DNA from: a bacterium
GTDB lineage: Bacteria; Planctomycetota; Planctomycetia; Pirellulales; Pirellulaceae
Reading direction: 5' to 3'
Assembly: GCA_016124445.1 (NCBI GenBank)
Contig: WGNR01000009.1
Coordinates: forward strand, 85,415-149,414
DNA: 64,000 nt
Shown here: positions 27,801-38,271 of the stretch, piece after piece
Layout of the letters: every line of letters starts with the position of its first letter
Numbering within the stretch: the first letter of the stretch is position 1
The notes under the pieces: model-generated
Told to the model about the DNA's origin: nothing
Databases searched by the model: none
Seen by the model: the letters and a program-made list of their open reading frames with translations, nothing else
Made by a program: the position numbers and the translations under genes

Positions 27801-28603
27801 ACCCGAAGATCTTCCAGGACGAGCATGTCGGCGTGGAAGCGAAGAAACTTTTCGATGATGCGAATCAACTGCTTGATAAGATCATTGCCGAGAAACTGTT
27901 GACCGCGAACGGAGTCTTCGGTTTCTGGCCGGCTGCGGCAGATGGGGACGACATCATCGTCTACGATGCCAACGATCCAGAAAAGGAAATCGAACGGCTG
28001 TTCACGCTGCGGCAGCAATGGGAACGCAAAGGGCAATCTGATTTCCGAGCCTTATCGGATTACGTTGCTCCGGTCGGAAGCGGCCGCCACGATTACATCG
28101 GGGCGTTCGCGGTGACAACTGGTATCGGCTGTAGCGAGTTGGCTGCCCGGTTTGATGCGGACCATGACGATTACAATTCGATCATGACCAAGGCCCTGGC
28201 CGACCGGTTGGCGGAGGCATTCGCCGAGTGTCTCCACCGCGAAGCTCGCCGCGAATGGCATTATGGTGCCGACGAGCAACTATCGAACGAGCAGATGATT
28301 GACGAAAGCTACCGTGGGATTCGACCGGCTCCTGGTTACCCGGCTCAACCTGACCATACCGAGAAGTGGACGTTGTTCCGCATGCTGGATGCTGAGAAGC
28401 AAACAGGGATCGAGTTAACCGAAAGCCTGGCGATGATGCCGGCCGCGAGTGTGTGCGGTCTGTATTTCGCCCACCCGGCGGCGCGTTACTTCGCCATTCA
28501 TCAACTCGGACGTGATCAGGTCGAAGACTACGCGCGGCGCAAAGGGATGCCGCTCAAAGACATGGAAAAGTGGCTGGCTCCGAACCTTTCGTACGACCCG
28601 TAG
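24893..28603 (+). CDS. metH: Cobalamin-dependent methionine synthase
   Basis: A full-length 1236-residue MetH. Domains in order: homocysteine-binding barrel (about 15-335) starting [13 protein letters not shown] with zinc cysteines in [10 protein letters not shown] and [12 protein letters not shown]; pterin-binding barrel (about 360-620; [29 protein letters not shown]); cap and cobalamin domain (about 660-900) with base-off ligand [11 protein letters not shown] (His near 768); and the AdoMet reactivation domain (about 930-1236; [18 protein letters not shown]). It transfers the methyl group of methyltetrahydrofolate through B12 to homocysteine. All key residues are present. Its stop lies 8 bases from the converging CBS gene. 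Confidence 0.97.
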   Translation: MPGPRFAGRQHPIFDDIQTRILILDGAMGTMIQKFKLTEADVRGEQFANEEKDLRNFSDLLCLTKPEIIEGIHRQFLEAGANIIETNTFGATPIAMEEFALSESLATDINVAAVKLARKVVDEFNDRDPDNRRYVAGSIGPTSKTASISRRIEDPGFRDVTFDQLADSYLVQIDAMVQAGVDILFPETTFDTLNLKACLFAIEKYYRIKQIELPVMTSVTITDASGRTLSGQTVEAFWNSVSHFPMLSVGINCALGAELMRPYVQELSSIASCYISCHPNAGLPNEMGEYDQTPDQMAATIRQFAENGWVNIVGGCCGSTPQHIEAIAKVMRDFEPRPLHQQEELTRLSGQEPFTITPNTNFVMIGERTNVTGSRRFARLIREEQYEEAVEVARQQVESGANVIDVNMDDALLDGEAAMTRYLNLIAAEPDICKVPIMIDSSKWSVIEAGLRCVQGKSIVNSISLKEGEEEFLNKARLCRDYGAAVVVMAFDEVGQAVELDRKVEICKRAYDLLVEKLDFNPTDIIFDPNILTVATGIEEHNEYAINFIEATRKIKQVCPGAKISGGVSNVSFSFRGNDVVREAIHAVFLYHAIKAGLDMGIVNAGQLAVYDEVPKELRDLIEDVLFNKRPDATERLVEFAETVKHQKGAGPKVEDLSWREAPVRERLAHSLVKGIDRYIEEDTEEARQQAERCLHIIEGPLMDGMNIVGDLFGAGKMFLPQVVKSARVMKKAVAYLLPFMEKEKEELGTTDADARGKILMATVKGDVHDIGKNIVGVVLGCNNYEIIDLGVMVHCDKILAAAKEHGVNVIGLSGLITPSLDEMVHVAEEMQAAGMTIPLLIGGATTSAKHTAVKIAPAYEGAVVHVLDASRSVGVVDQLLSKENSPAFLEKNKKLQTELAESYRKRQAVTLVPLKTAREKHFATDWATVDIPTPSFTGIKTLREFPLETLRDYIDWSPFFNSWELKGKYPKIFQDEHVGVEAKKLFDDANQLLDKIIAEKLLTANGVFGFWPAAADGDDIIVYDANDPEKEIERLFTLRQQWERKGQSDFRALSDYVAPVGSGRHDYIGAFAVTTGIGCSELAARFDADHDDYNSIMTKALADRLAEAFAECLHREARREWHYGADEQLSNEQMIDESYRGIRPAPGYPAQPDHTEKWTLFRMLDAEKQTGIELTESLAMMPAASVCGLYFAHPAARYFAIHQLGRDQVEDYARRKGMPLKDMEKWLAPNLSYDP

Positions 28604-28610
28604 TCAGGCG

Positions 28611-29438
28611 TTAAGTCGTGCCGACCGCGTTGACGTTGGTTGAAGCAGAGTTCTTCGGCGAAAGGACCAGGAACTTGCTTTGGTTGTGGTCGGTCACGTC
28701 AAATGCTGCCACTTTGCCGATCAAACTGAAGTGACGTACAAAGCCCTTGGCGGGAATGATCAGGTTGTCGTCCTGGACCTTGGTGGCGATCGCTTCGTCG
28801 GCGCTCGAGCGGACGAACTTGATCAGGATACGGCCTGTGGGCGGATCGTAACCCAACACGGCAAAGTCCATCCGGGCTCGTTTGTTCTCGATGTTCTTTA
28901 GTGGAATGACCAAGTCGCCATTCATCTTCCGCACGTAAGCCGGGCTGCGGGTCTTGGCATCGTTTTTGGGCGAATACATCTGGAAGGCGGTTTCCATGCC
29001 TTCGACGTTGTCTTCGGCCAGAAACTGGATCACATCCGAGATCGACAGCACGCCGACCAAGGCCTGATCTTCGTCGACCACCGGCAGGCAGCCAATCTTA
29101 TTAGTCGCCAGCACATAGGCTGCTCGGGCCAGGGGAATATCGGAATTGACGGTGATCGGCTTGTCGGCCGTAATCAGTTCCTCGACCCGTTTGTGCTGGA
29201 CATCGCCATTTTCAGGGCGGGCAGTGCTGATCAAAGCACGAACAATGTCTCGCTGCGAAACGACTCCCACGACCTTCTTGGTGCTATCGACGACCACGAC
29301 ACGACGCAAGGAATAACGGGCCATCAGGTCCGCTACGATGTTGACATGAGTTCCAATGGTCGCGGTATGCACCTTGACCGACATCACGTCTTTCACGGAT
29401 CCTTGCAACTGTTTCGAGATCGTTTCGATGACCGTCAT
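28611..29438 (-). CDS. CBS-domain protein
   Basis: I prefer the ATG at 29438 (MTVIETISKQLQ), which has AGGGAAG close upstream; an in-frame ATG at 29522 would add 28 residues of odd composition. With 275 residues, two CBS motifs are clear: VKDVMSVKVHTATIGTHVNIVADLMARYSLRRVVVVD...VVGVVSQRDIVRAL and ELITADKPITVNSDIPLARAAYVLA...CLPVVDEDQALVGVLSISDVIQFL. The C-terminal ~110 residues form another domain (VIPLKNIENKRARMDFAVLGY, ILIKFVRSS) that I do not recognise. A CBS pair typically senses adenosyl nucleotides; with metH next door a SAM-related ligand is tempting but unproven. Confidence 0.8.
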   Translation of the reverse strand: MTVIETISKQLQGSVKDVMSVKVHTATIGTHVNIVADLMARYSLRRVVVVDSTKKVVGVVSQRDIVRALISTARPENGDVQHKRVEELITADKPITVNSDIPLARAAYVLATNKIGCLPVVDEDQALVGVLSISDVIQFLAEDNVEGMETAFQMYSPKNDAKTRSPAYVRKMNGDLVIPLKNIENKRARMDFAVLGYDPPTGRILIKFVRSSADEAIATKVQDDNLIIPAKGFVRHFSLIGKVAAFDVTDHNQSKFLVLSPKNSASTNVNAVGTT

Positions 29439-29753
29439 ACTTCCCTGGAGTCTTCCTGCAATACGCACGACCGGTGGAAACGAGCCTGCCTGATGGCTTC
29501 CGATCGTGGATTCACGAATCATTTTCTGGATAAGTACCGGCAGACGTGCCCCACACAGGTCGCGCGGGGCAACCTATTTGCCGGTTGAGAAAACTATAGC
29601 ATCGAAATCTGGCGGGGGAGGCGTGACGAGCAAGCACGCAGCCTGCGTTAATAATCGCGCAGAATGTAGAATGGAATGGCTGTAACGATTCTGCGGAAGG
29701 TAGGGGCAGAACGCGTGCGGGTCGCCGTAGGGCAACCAACAACGCGGCCTGAG
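29439..29753. other. Intergenic region without a supported gene
   Basis: About 315 bases between the stop of the LRR lipoprotein gene and the start of the CBS gene, both minus strand. I see no coding frame of plausible composition and no T-tailed hairpin. It should carry the promoter of the CBS gene. Confidence 0.4.
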
Positions 29754-30839
29754 CTACTGCTGGTTTTCCGGCATGTAGATGTATTGGATTTCGGTATCGG
29801 GGAGTTTCTTCTGTAACTCGGCTACGCCTTCGGCGGTGACTTTCGTTCTTGTCACAATCAGATTCTTCAGCTGCGTCATCGGCGCAAGTTTCATTAGTCC
29901 GGCATCGGTAACGGAGGTGGAACCAAGATGAAGCCATGTGAGGTTCTTCAGTTTAGTCAGATCGCCAAGCAGACCATCGTGGATCGCATTTCGATCGAGG
30001 TTAAGCCACTCCAGCGATTCAATCTGAGCCACCTTGGGCAAGGTCTCGTCGGTGATTTTGGTGGCCCACAGATTGAGCCGTTTCAGGTTCTTGAAAGGAA
30101 TTAGTGAGCCGACGGCATCGTCGTAAAAATTGGTTTCGCTGACATCCAGATCCTCGAGGTCAGTCATGTCCGACAAATCCTCGAAACTGGTTCCATCGAT
30201 CAACGTCCCTCGTAAGCGGAGTTTTTTAATCGCGACCATCGGCTTGAGCTTGGCCAGGTTTTCTTCCTGAAAGGGCGTTTTGAACAGGTAAAGTTCTTCC
30301 AACTTGGTAAGCCCTGCGAGGTCTCCGAAGGTTCCGCCAGCGATCAGCGTTTCGTCGAGGCCAAGAACTTTAAGCTGTGTGAGTCCGGAGAGGTTCGAGA
30401 GCGCGGGATCCTCGATCTGATTTCCGCGGAACTGAAGGTTCTTCAGATTGGTGCACTTGCCGATCTGCTCGAGCGAGGCGCCGGTAACGACCGTTTCGCG
30501 AAGATCAAGTACTTGCAGCGACTTTGGAGAACCCAATGCGGATAGTACGTTGTCGTCGACCGCCGATTGCCGCAAGAGCAGCTTCTGAAGCTTTGGCAAT
30601 TCGCCGATCGCCTTCATCACTTTGCCGTCGATCGCCTTGCCCGAGAAGTCGACCAGAATGATGTCGCCGTGGGTATCTTTGCCGAGTTTTGCGCCTGCAT
30701 CGTTCAGCATCGCTTCGATGGCCGTATCCTGCTCTTTGGGCGTAGGATTTTCGGTTTGGCTTGTGCCATTGGGCGCCGCTCCAGAATTGCATCCAACCAG
30801 CAGAATACCAGACAACATGACAAGCAAGATCGATCGCAT
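29754..30839 (-). CDS. Leucine-rich-repeat lipoprotein
   Basis: A 361-residue lipoprotein with lipobox LVGC (Cys17). After a short spacer the mature protein is built of about ten repeats of 22-25 residues of the form L-x-x-L-x-L-x-x-T-x-I/V (for example LTQLKVLGLDETLIAGGTFGDL, LKRLNLWATKITDETLPKV, LTWLHLGSTSVTDAGLMKL). It ends with LPDTEIQYIYMPENQQ. Such LRR proteins are abundant in planctomycetes, where they act as binding scaffolds; the partner is unknown. The gene follows the flavoprotein at 30923 by 83 bases on the same strand. Confidence 0.85.
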   Translation of the reverse strand: MRSILLVMLSGILLVGCNSGAAPNGTSQTENPTPKEQDTAIEAMLNDAGAKLGKDTHGDIILVDFSGKAIDGKVMKAIGELPKLQKLLLRQSAVDDNVLSALGSPKSLQVLDLRETVVTGASLEQIGKCTNLKNLQFRGNQIEDPALSNLSGLTQLKVLGLDETLIAGGTFGDLAGLTKLEELYLFKTPFQEENLAKLKPMVAIKKLRLRGTLIDGTSFEDLSDMTDLEDLDVSETNFYDDAVGSLIPFKNLKRLNLWATKITDETLPKVAQIESLEWLNLDRNAIHDGLLGDLTKLKNLTWLHLGSTSVTDAGLMKLAPMTQLKNLIVTRTKVTAEGVAELQKKLPDTEIQYIYMPENQQ

Positions 30840-30922
30840 GGAAGGGGATCCTCAAGGGAGTTCAGGCAATTTAGGCGCATTAGCATTCTATCGAGAATCG
30901 AGGGCCTGCGGCAGTCGGAAAA

Positions 30923-32176
30923 TCAAACCGAGACGCCTGCGACGTAACCGCTGGACCAAGCCCATTGAAAATTGAACCCGCCAATGCGGCCGTCGACATC
31001 GCAAATCTCGCCACACAGGTGCAGCCCAGCGACGATGCGCGACTGCATCGTCTTCAGATCGATCTGCGCCAGCGGCACGCCCCCGGCGGTCACTTCGGCA
31101 ACTTTGAAGCCCAAGGTGCCGGTCACATCAAGCGGGTATTGCAGCACGGCGCCAACCAGATTCTTTCGCTGCAGTTTGGTCAGGTCGGCGCCGGTTTGCT
31201 CCAGCGGAATCTCCGCGAACGCAAGCAAGGTTTCGACCAGCCGATCGGGAAGTCGTTCTCGGAGCAAGCCCCGGATCGATCGGCTGCCAAGGTTTTGAAG
31301 CTGTGTTTGAAGTAGTTCAAGCGAGCATTCCGGTAGCCAGCTTGCCGTCAGGCAAACCGTTCTTTCCGATTGGGCAGCCAACCAATGCCGACTCATGTCG
31401 AGCACCGCCGGGCCCGATAGACCCTTGTGGGTGAATAGCAGGTCACCGTGGATGGTTTCGATCCGTTTCCCGCTTTGCTCGCTCAAGGTCAATTGGGCGG
31501 GAAGCGAGATCCCGGACAATTGCGTCAATGGATTTCCATCGGCAAGTTGCAGGGGAACCAGCGCGGGAAAGATGCGCGGAGTCAATTCGTGCCCCAGCCG
31601 CCGGGCCAATTCCAAGCCATGCCCGTCGCTGCCCGTCTTGGGAACACTTTTCCCACCGGTCGCCAGGACAATCTTACTGCTGACAATGTGTCCGGCGGGG
31701 CTTGTGATCTCGAAGAGGTTTTCACCCGTTTCTTGCGTGACTGGGCGGATGTTCTCGACGCGATGATTCAGTTTGATTTCGATCCCCAGTCGAGTGGTTT
31801 CCGCTAGCAAGGCATCGAGCACCGTTCGCGCCTTGTCGGTGGTGGGGAACAGCTTGCCGGTTGGCTCGCGTTTGAGCGTTACGCCGATTTCCGCGAAGAA
31901 TTCGACCGTCTGCGGTTGAGTGAACCGGCCGAGAACTTTTTTGACGGCATTGGATGAACCGCCCCAATAATCGTGTGGAGTCACCTTCTTGTTGGTCACA
32001 TTGCAGCGACCGCCGCCGGCAATCAGAATTTTGGCCCCAATCCGCCGCGCACCGTCGAGGATTACGATACGTCGATGGGGATCGGTACGTGCCGCCCAGA
32101 TCGCCGCCAACAGACCGGCCGCGCCACCACCCACAATGGCCACATCGCATCGGTCTGGTTCGTTCGGCTCGCTCAA
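30923..32176 (-). CDS. HI0933/BaiN-type NAD(P)/FAD-dependent oxidoreductase
   Basis: A 417-residue member of the HI0933 flavoprotein family. Markers are VAIVGGGAAGLLAAIWAA (FAD), the family signature GGGRCNVTN, LATGGKSVPKTGSDGHGLELARRLGH, FTHKGLSGPAVLDMSRH, and the C-terminal TAGGVPLAQIDLKTMQS followed by GLHLCGEICDVDGRIGGFNFQWAW. All are the family's FAD-contact segments. The true substrate is uncertain: members are annotated as aminoacetone oxidase or as bile-acid reductase, and neither can be read from sequence. No signal peptide, so cytoplasmic. It is divergent from the cytochrome gene at 32373. Confidence 0.88.
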   Translation of the reverse strand: MSEPNEPDRCDVAIVGGGAAGLLAAIWAARTDPHRRIVILDGARRIGAKILIAGGGRCNVTNKKVTPHDYWGGSSNAVKKVLGRFTQPQTVEFFAEIGVTLKREPTGKLFPTTDKARTVLDALLAETTRLGIEIKLNHRVENIRPVTQETGENLFEITSPAGHIVSSKIVLATGGKSVPKTGSDGHGLELARRLGHELTPRIFPALVPLQLADGNPLTQLSGISLPAQLTLSEQSGKRIETIHGDLLFTHKGLSGPAVLDMSRHWLAAQSERTVCLTASWLPECSLELLQTQLQNLGSRSIRGLLRERLPDRLVETLLAFAEIPLEQTGADLTKLQRKNLVGAVLQYPLDVTGTLGFKVAEVTAGGVPLAQIDLKTMQSRIVAGLHLCGEICDVDGRIGGFNFQWAWSSGYVAGVSV

Positions 32177-32372
32177 GACATTACTCCCTGGTTAGGTCAT
32201 GTAATGTCCAGGTCGGCAAGTCGACTGGCAAGGGGTATCTTGAAAACAACTGGCCGCGGTTTCGACCCTTTTTCTATAATCAAGTTCGCGGTTGTGCCAA
32301 AACCGATGATACGGTTTTCTACAGGTGCGCTCCCGCGAACATCGATTGCTGCGACTATTCGAGAAACCAGAG

Positions 32373-33719
32373 ATGTGGCGACAAGCTGTTTTATTCGGGC
32401 TGTTTCTTCTTCCGTTCACCGTGCAGGCGGCAGAGTCCAGTGGCGATGCGCAGGCAGGCTACGATCATTTGATCAATACAGTCTACTTGCCTCCCTATTT
32501 CGATCAGGAAGCGTTCGATAACGTCTGGCGAGTGTGGCCAGAGCCGCTGAAGGCGGAAGCGGAAAAAGCTTCGGCCGCGCGAAGACGCGAGATGGCCTAC
32601 GAGCGTTACGGTTTAACCGGTCGGCCAGAGGACGAAACGAAGCCGCTGCAATATGTGGTCGACGCGAAGGGGAACTGGACGCTCAATTGTTTCTCTTGCC
32701 ACGGCGGCCAGATCGAAGGGAAGCCTTATCCCGGTTTGCCGAACAATCGATTCGACTTCGCTGGCATCACTGACGAAATCCGGCTGACCAAGGCGCTGCT
32801 GGGAAAGAAGCTGATTCCGACCGACTACAGTTCGCTGGTCTTCCCGATGGGAGCCAACAAGGGAACGACCAACGCCGTGAATTTCGGCGTCGCGCTGATG
32901 TCGCTTAGAGATGCCGATTTGAACCTCGTGCCGGGTGCCAGCTTTCCACGGATGCTGCATCACGACATGGAACCGCCACCCTGGTGGCATTTTTCCCAGA
33001 AACAGAACATCTACCTCGACGGCTTTGCTCCGAAGGGGCATCGTGGATTGATGCAGTTCACGATGGTCCGTGAAAACGACGCCCAGGCATTTCGCGATCG
33101 GGAAGATGACTTTCGAGATATCTACGCCTACCTGACATCTTTGAAGCCTCCCAAGTACTCCGGTAAGATCGAACAGGGCAAGGCTGCACGCGGCAAGATT
33201 GTATTCAATAAGCACTGTAGCGAATGCCACGGAACCTACGGCGAAGTGGTCGACTATCCCGAGCGAACAATACCGATTGACGAGATTAAAACCGATCGGG
33301 CTCGCTTGGATGCGTTGACGCCAGAGCATCGCAAGAGCTATGGCGATAGCTGGTTTAATACGTATGGTGAGCAGAAAGGCCTGGTTGCCGATCCAGAGGG
33401 CTACGTGGCACCGCCACTGACAGGCGTCTGGGCCAGTGCTCCTTACCTGCATAACGGATCGGTCCCAACGCTGTGGCACCTGCTACATCCTGACGAACGA
33501 CCCAAAATCTGGCGATGGAAAGGGTTGGGATACGATCACCAGCGAATGGGAATCGAGGTGGAGCCGCTCGAAAAAGTTCCTCCCCGACTTTCGACCATGG
33601 AGCGACGCGAGATCTTTAATACTGGCCGCTTTGGTAAAAGTGCCCAGGGGCATGACTTCCCCAACGCATTGACCGAACCGCAGCGTGATGAGGTGCTCGA
33701 GTATCTGAAAACCCTCTGA
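32373..33719 (+). CDS. Exported diheme cytochrome c
   Basis: The ATG at 32373 begins a signal peptide (MWRQAVLFGLFLLPFTVQAAES), so I chose it over the ATG at 32325; 448 residues. Two heme motifs are seen: NCFSCH near residue 110 and HCSECH near 285, each with typical following turns (GGQIEGKPYPGLPNNR; GTYGEVVDYPERTIPIDEI). The region KFNPLSPA... of classic peroxidases is absent. APPLTGVWASAPYLHNGSVPTLWHLL near the C-terminus is the distal-Met-side signature of large c-type cytochromes of the RoxA/peroxidase superfamily (pattern recalled). It is probably a periplasmic electron carrier or oxidase. Confidence 0.85.
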   Translation: MWRQAVLFGLFLLPFTVQAAESSGDAQAGYDHLINTVYLPPYFDQEAFDNVWRVWPEPLKAEAEKASAARRREMAYERYGLTGRPEDETKPLQYVVDAKGNWTLNCFSCHGGQIEGKPYPGLPNNRFDFAGITDEIRLTKALLGKKLIPTDYSSLVFPMGANKGTTNAVNFGVALMSLRDADLNLVPGASFPRMLHHDMEPPPWWHFSQKQNIYLDGFAPKGHRGLMQFTMVRENDAQAFRDREDDFRDIYAYLTSLKPPKYSGKIEQGKAARGKIVFNKHCSECHGTYGEVVDYPERTIPIDEIKTDRARLDALTPEHRKSYGDSWFNTYGEQKGLVADPEGYVAPPLTGVWASAPYLHNGSVPTLWHLLHPDERPKIWRWKGLGYDHQRMGIEVEPLEKVPPRLSTMERREIFNTGRFGKSAQGHDFPNALTEPQRDEVLEYLKTL

Positions 33720-33769
33720 AAATGCCGAGAAAACCGCTGGTTCGCCCCCTCAGAGATGCTGCTGCCAGA

Positions 33770-33797
33770 TTGACAGGCTAGGGGGACTCGATACCAT
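33770..33797 (+). promoter_or_regulatory. Candidate thiC promoter
   Basis: TTGACA (33770-33775), a perfect -35 box, is followed after 16 bases by TACCAT (33792-33797), which matches four of six -10 positions. It lies about 100 bases before the thiC ATG. The leader shows no TPP-riboswitch signature. Confidence 0.4.
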
Positions 33798-33807
33798 GTT
33801 TTGTTGA

Positions 33808-35229
<1,422 letters not shown>

Positions 35230-35267
35230 CGCTTCTGAGTCGATCGAAAAAACTTCGTGAAAATCTG

Positions 35268-35296
35268 ACGCGGCGAAGGCGATTCGCCGCGTTTTC
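35268..35296 (+). terminator. Rho-independent terminator of thiC
   Basis: A perfect ten-base stem, ACGCGGCGAA / TTCGCCGCGT with loop GGCGA, followed by TTTTCT, 38 bases after the thiC stop. Confidence 0.85.
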
Positions 35297-35345
35297 TATG
35301 CGCACTCGCCTAGGATCCTAGCTGCGAAACGTCGATAATGCCGCC

Positions 35346-36683
35346 ATGGACGCCAAGAACAACCCCTATCAATCACCCCACGAGGGTGGCACTGCCGAGG
35401 TGATTCCCAATCATCTCACCGGCGATCCGTCCTTCTGGGGGACGACGGCGACGCAGTTTTTTGGCGCGTTCAATGACAACATCTTCAAGCAATTGCTGCT
35501 GCTGGTTGCTGTCTCCAAGGCCTTGGACTCGAGCCATAAGACCGACGACCAAGGCCTGGCGATGATTGTCTTCGCGGCTCCGTTTGTCTTGTTTGCCGGG
35601 CCGACTGGGTTCTTAGCCGACAAGTTCGGCAAAACGTCGATCATCGTGTTTTCCAAGCTGATGGAAATCGTTGCCATGGCGATGGGTGTTGCGGCGTTTT
35701 ATTGGTACGACGATTTTGGCATGACCGGCCTGTTGGTCGTGCTGGCATTCATGGGCTTTCAAAGTACTGTGTTCGCCCCGGCCAAGTATGGAATCCTGCC
35801 GGAGCTGTTTCATGCCCGCGATCTGCCGAAGGTCAACGGTGTGTTCCTGATGACCACGTTCCTGGCGATCATACTCGGCATGGTCTTGGCTGGAATGCTG
35901 AGCGATTGGTTGCCAGGTAGCCTATGGATCGCGTCATTGGTTTGCGTGGGGGTGGCGATTGCCGGAACGTTGACGACGATTCCAATTCGCCGCACGCCGC
36001 CTGCCACGCCTGACGCGAAGTTTTCGTTGCAAACCTTTGGCATGCCCAAAAAGACGCGCGAGTTGTTCTGGCGAGATCGTTCGATTCTGCGGGCCCTGTT
36101 GGCGTCGTGCATGTTTTGGCTATGTGCCGGAATTGTTCAACCGGCCGTTAATGCTTTGGGGACCCTGCAACTGGAGTTGAACGATACCCAAACCAGCTTG
36201 CTCAATGGGGCGATTGGTCTTGGTATCGCGTTGGGTTGCATGCTGGCCGGGTTGCTTTCCAGCGGAAAGATCGAGTTTCGGTTGGTTCGATTGGGTGCCT
36301 GGGGTATTGTGGTCTGTCTGGGAATCATGTCGCTGCCGGGCGAGATTCATGGCCATCTGCTAGGATTTTGGGGCAGCCTTCCGGTGCTGGTTCTGTTGGG
36401 GATTTCGACCGGAATGTTCTCGGTCCCGATCCAGGTTTACTTACAGGCCAAAGCACCCGACGACCAAAAGGGACAAGTCATCGCGGAAATGTCACGAGCC
36501 AATTGGCTGGCGATCTTGTTTTCAGGGATCTTGTATTCGGTCTTCGATCAGATTCTGATGCTGAGTGGATTGGCACGTTGTTATTTGTTTGGATTGACAC
36601 TAATCATCATGCTTCCGGTGGCTTGGTTGTATCATCCCCATACCGAAGCCCTTGAATCGGAAAATGAAAAGGAAATGGAATAA
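35346..36683 (+). CDS. MFS transporter, LplT-like
   Basis: A 445-residue carrier with about 12 membrane helices. Loop motifs are of the MFS/LplT group: FFGAFNDNIFKQLLLL in helix 1, GFLADKFGKTSIIVFSKLMEI in loop 2-3, and FQSTVFAPAKYGILPEL in helix 4, all seen in lysophospholipid transporter LplT. The N-terminus carries the leader NNPYQSPHEGG before the first helix, a motif shared with the permease at 57335. The stop overlaps the next start by one base (TAATG), so it is translationally coupled to the sugar isomerase and kinase genes. That context makes a lipid or sugar-conjugate cargo possible; the substrate is not evident. Confidence 0.85.
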   Translation: MDAKNNPYQSPHEGGTAEVIPNHLTGDPSFWGTTATQFFGAFNDNIFKQLLLLVAVSKALDSSHKTDDQGLAMIVFAAPFVLFAGPTGFLADKFGKTSIIVFSKLMEIVAMAMGVAAFYWYDDFGMTGLLVVLAFMGFQSTVFAPAKYGILPELFHARDLPKVNGVFLMTTFLAIILGMVLAGMLSDWLPGSLWIASLVCVGVAIAGTLTTIPIRRTPPATPDAKFSLQTFGMPKKTRELFWRDRSILRALLASCMFWLCAGIVQPAVNALGTLQLELNDTQTSLLNGAIGLGIALGCMLAGLLSSGKIEFRLVRLGAWGIVVCLGIMSLPGEIHGHLLGFWGSLPVLVLLGISTGMFSVPIQVYLQAKAPDDQKGQVIAEMSRANWLAILFSGILYSVFDQILMLSGLARCYLFGLTLIIMLPVAWLYHPHTEALESENEKEME

Positions 36684-37291
36684 TGCTCGGAGCATCGCTC
36701 GATATCGCGGCTTACATCGACCGCTTCAAGGCAGAGTTAGATAAGCTTGATCAGGCTCAAATCAAGAAGTGGGCCGACTTGATTTACGACGCGTACGAAA
36801 GCGGAAACTTCGTCTACATCTTCGGTAATGGCGGCAGCGGTTGTAATGCCAGCCACATGGCCGAAGATCTCGGCAAAAGCTCTCTCCGCGAATCGGACCT
36901 CGGTGACGAATCGCTGCGGCGTCTGAAAGTGCTGAGCCTGACCGATAACGTTGGCTGGATCATGGCGGTTGGCAACGATGTCGGATACGACCAGATCTTC
37001 CTGCAGCAGGTCATGAACTATGGCCAGGAAGGGGATGTCGTGCTGGCGATCAGCGGCAGCGGCAACAGCGAGAACGTGCTCAAGGCGGTTGACTGGTCGA
37101 ATCGTCACGGACTGAAGACGCTTGGTCTGACCGGTTATGGCGGCGGTAAGCTGCGTGACATGGCTCAGTACAGCTTTCACGTCCCGCTGGATGACATGGG
37201 CATGGTCGAAAGCATCCACCTGGCGATCTTCCACTGGGTGCTGAACGATGTCTTTGCCCGGATCAACGGCGAAGGGCGTTACGCCAAATGA
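36683..37291 (+). CDS. Phosphoheptose isomerase-like SIS-domain protein
   Basis: A 202-residue single SIS-domain protein close to GmhA: VYIFGNGGSGCNASHMAEDLGK (phosphate loop and His/Glu), a DVVLAISGSGNSENVLKAV sugar-phosphate site, GLTGYGGGKL, and near the C-terminus DDMGMVESIHLAIFHWV with the paired His and Glu expected of the active site. GmhA converts sedoheptulose 7-phosphate to D-glycero-D-manno-heptose 7-phosphate, the first step to the heptoses of envelope glycans. Its start overlaps the MFS stop by one base and its stop overlaps the ROK kinase start by four (ATGA). Another SIS sugar-phosphate isomerase remains possible. Confidence 0.8.
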   Translation: MLGASLDIAAYIDRFKAELDKLDQAQIKKWADLIYDAYESGNFVYIFGNGGSGCNASHMAEDLGKSSLRESDLGDESLRRLKVLSLTDNVGWIMAVGNDVGYDQIFLQQVMNYGQEGDVVLAISGSGNSENVLKAVDWSNRHGLKTLGLTGYGGGKLRDMAQYSFHVPLDDMGMVESIHLAIFHWVLNDVFARINGEGRYAK

Positions 37292-38259
37292 GTCACGTCA
37301 TCGGGATCGAAATCGGCGGGACCAAGTTGCAAGTCACGCTGGCCGATGCAGATTCACTCGAGCCAATCCAATCGCTGCGGGAACATGTGTTGCCTGCCGA
37401 TGGCGCCGCCGGTATCCGTCAACAATTGCAATCGATGGTTTCGGGGGTGTTGGCCCAATCCCAGGCGGAAGCGATCGGGATTGGATTTGGCGGGCCGGTG
37501 GATGCCAGTCGCGGCATCGCCACGACGAGTCACCAAGTGGAAGGCTGGGATCAGTTTCCACTAGTAGAGTGGTGCCAAGAGCGGTTCGGGCTGCCAGCGA
37601 TCATCAGAAACGACTGCGACACGGCTGCCTTGGCCGAAGCAATGCTAGGAGCAGGACAGGGGAAGCAAAGTTCGTTTTACGTCACCGTTGGCAGCGGGAT
37701 TGGCGGTGGATATGTCGTCGACGGCAAGCTGATGGGGACCAATCGTCCTGCGTTTGCCGAGATCGGGCATCTGCGGCCCGGGGTACTGCACTCGGAACCG
37801 GAAAACACCGTCGAGGCGGAAGCCTCAGGCTTTGGCATCTCAAGCGAAGTCAGGCGGTGGGTTCAAAACGTGGAACCAGAACAGCATGACGAAGACTGCC
37901 GAGACCTCTTTTTGCGCTGCGAGGGAGACCTCCAGAAGCTGACGACGCAACAAGTTGCCGATGCGGCGTTCGCTGGTAACTCCATTTGTCAAATCGTTCT
38001 CCGCGACGCGGTTGAAACTCTCGGCTGGGCCATTGCCCAGGCCATTACCTTGATGGCGCCGGAAGTGGTTATCGTCGGTGGCGGCGTTGCGCTGATGCCG
38101 GAGGAGCTTTTCCTGACGCCCCTAAAAGATCAGATTGCGACCTACGTCTTTCCACCGCTGGCTGGCAGCTACGAGATTGTCCCAGCAAAGCTAGGGGAAG
38201 CGGTCGTTGTGCAGGGCGCCCTGTTGTTGGCCAAACAGTCGCTGGCTGCCCGAAGCTGA
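37288..38259 (+). CDS. ROK-family sugar kinase without the usual zinc motif
   Basis: A 323-residue ROK protein. Phosphate motif IGIEIGGTK (about 5-13), GIGFGGPVD, sugar-binding NDCDTAALAE with the catalytic Asp, adenosine-side TVGSGIGGGYVVDG, and C-terminal VVIVGGGVAL. The ROK zinc motif (GHxxxxxxxxxCxCGxxGCxE) is expected after EIGHL but is replaced by RPGVLHSEPENTVEAEASG, which lacks the cysteines while keeping the EIGH His. No helix-turn-helix is present, so it is a kinase rather than a repressor. Coupled with the GmhA-like isomerase, it could phosphorylate a heptose phosphate or another sugar. Confidence 0.85.
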   Translation: MSHVIGIEIGGTKLQVTLADADSLEPIQSLREHVLPADGAAGIRQQLQSMVSGVLAQSQAEAIGIGFGGPVDASRGIATTSHQVEGWDQFPLVEWCQERFGLPAIIRNDCDTAALAEAMLGAGQGKQSSFYVTVGSGIGGGYVVDGKLMGTNRPAFAEIGHLRPGVLHSEPENTVEAEASGFGISSEVRRWVQNVEPEQHDEDCRDLFLRCEGDLQKLTTQQVADAAFAGNSICQIVLRDAVETLGWAIAQAITLMAPEVVIVGGGVALMPEELFLTPLKDQIATYVFPPLAGSYEIVPAKLGEAVVVQGALLLAKQSLAARS

Positions 38260-38271
38260 ACAAACGAGCGA

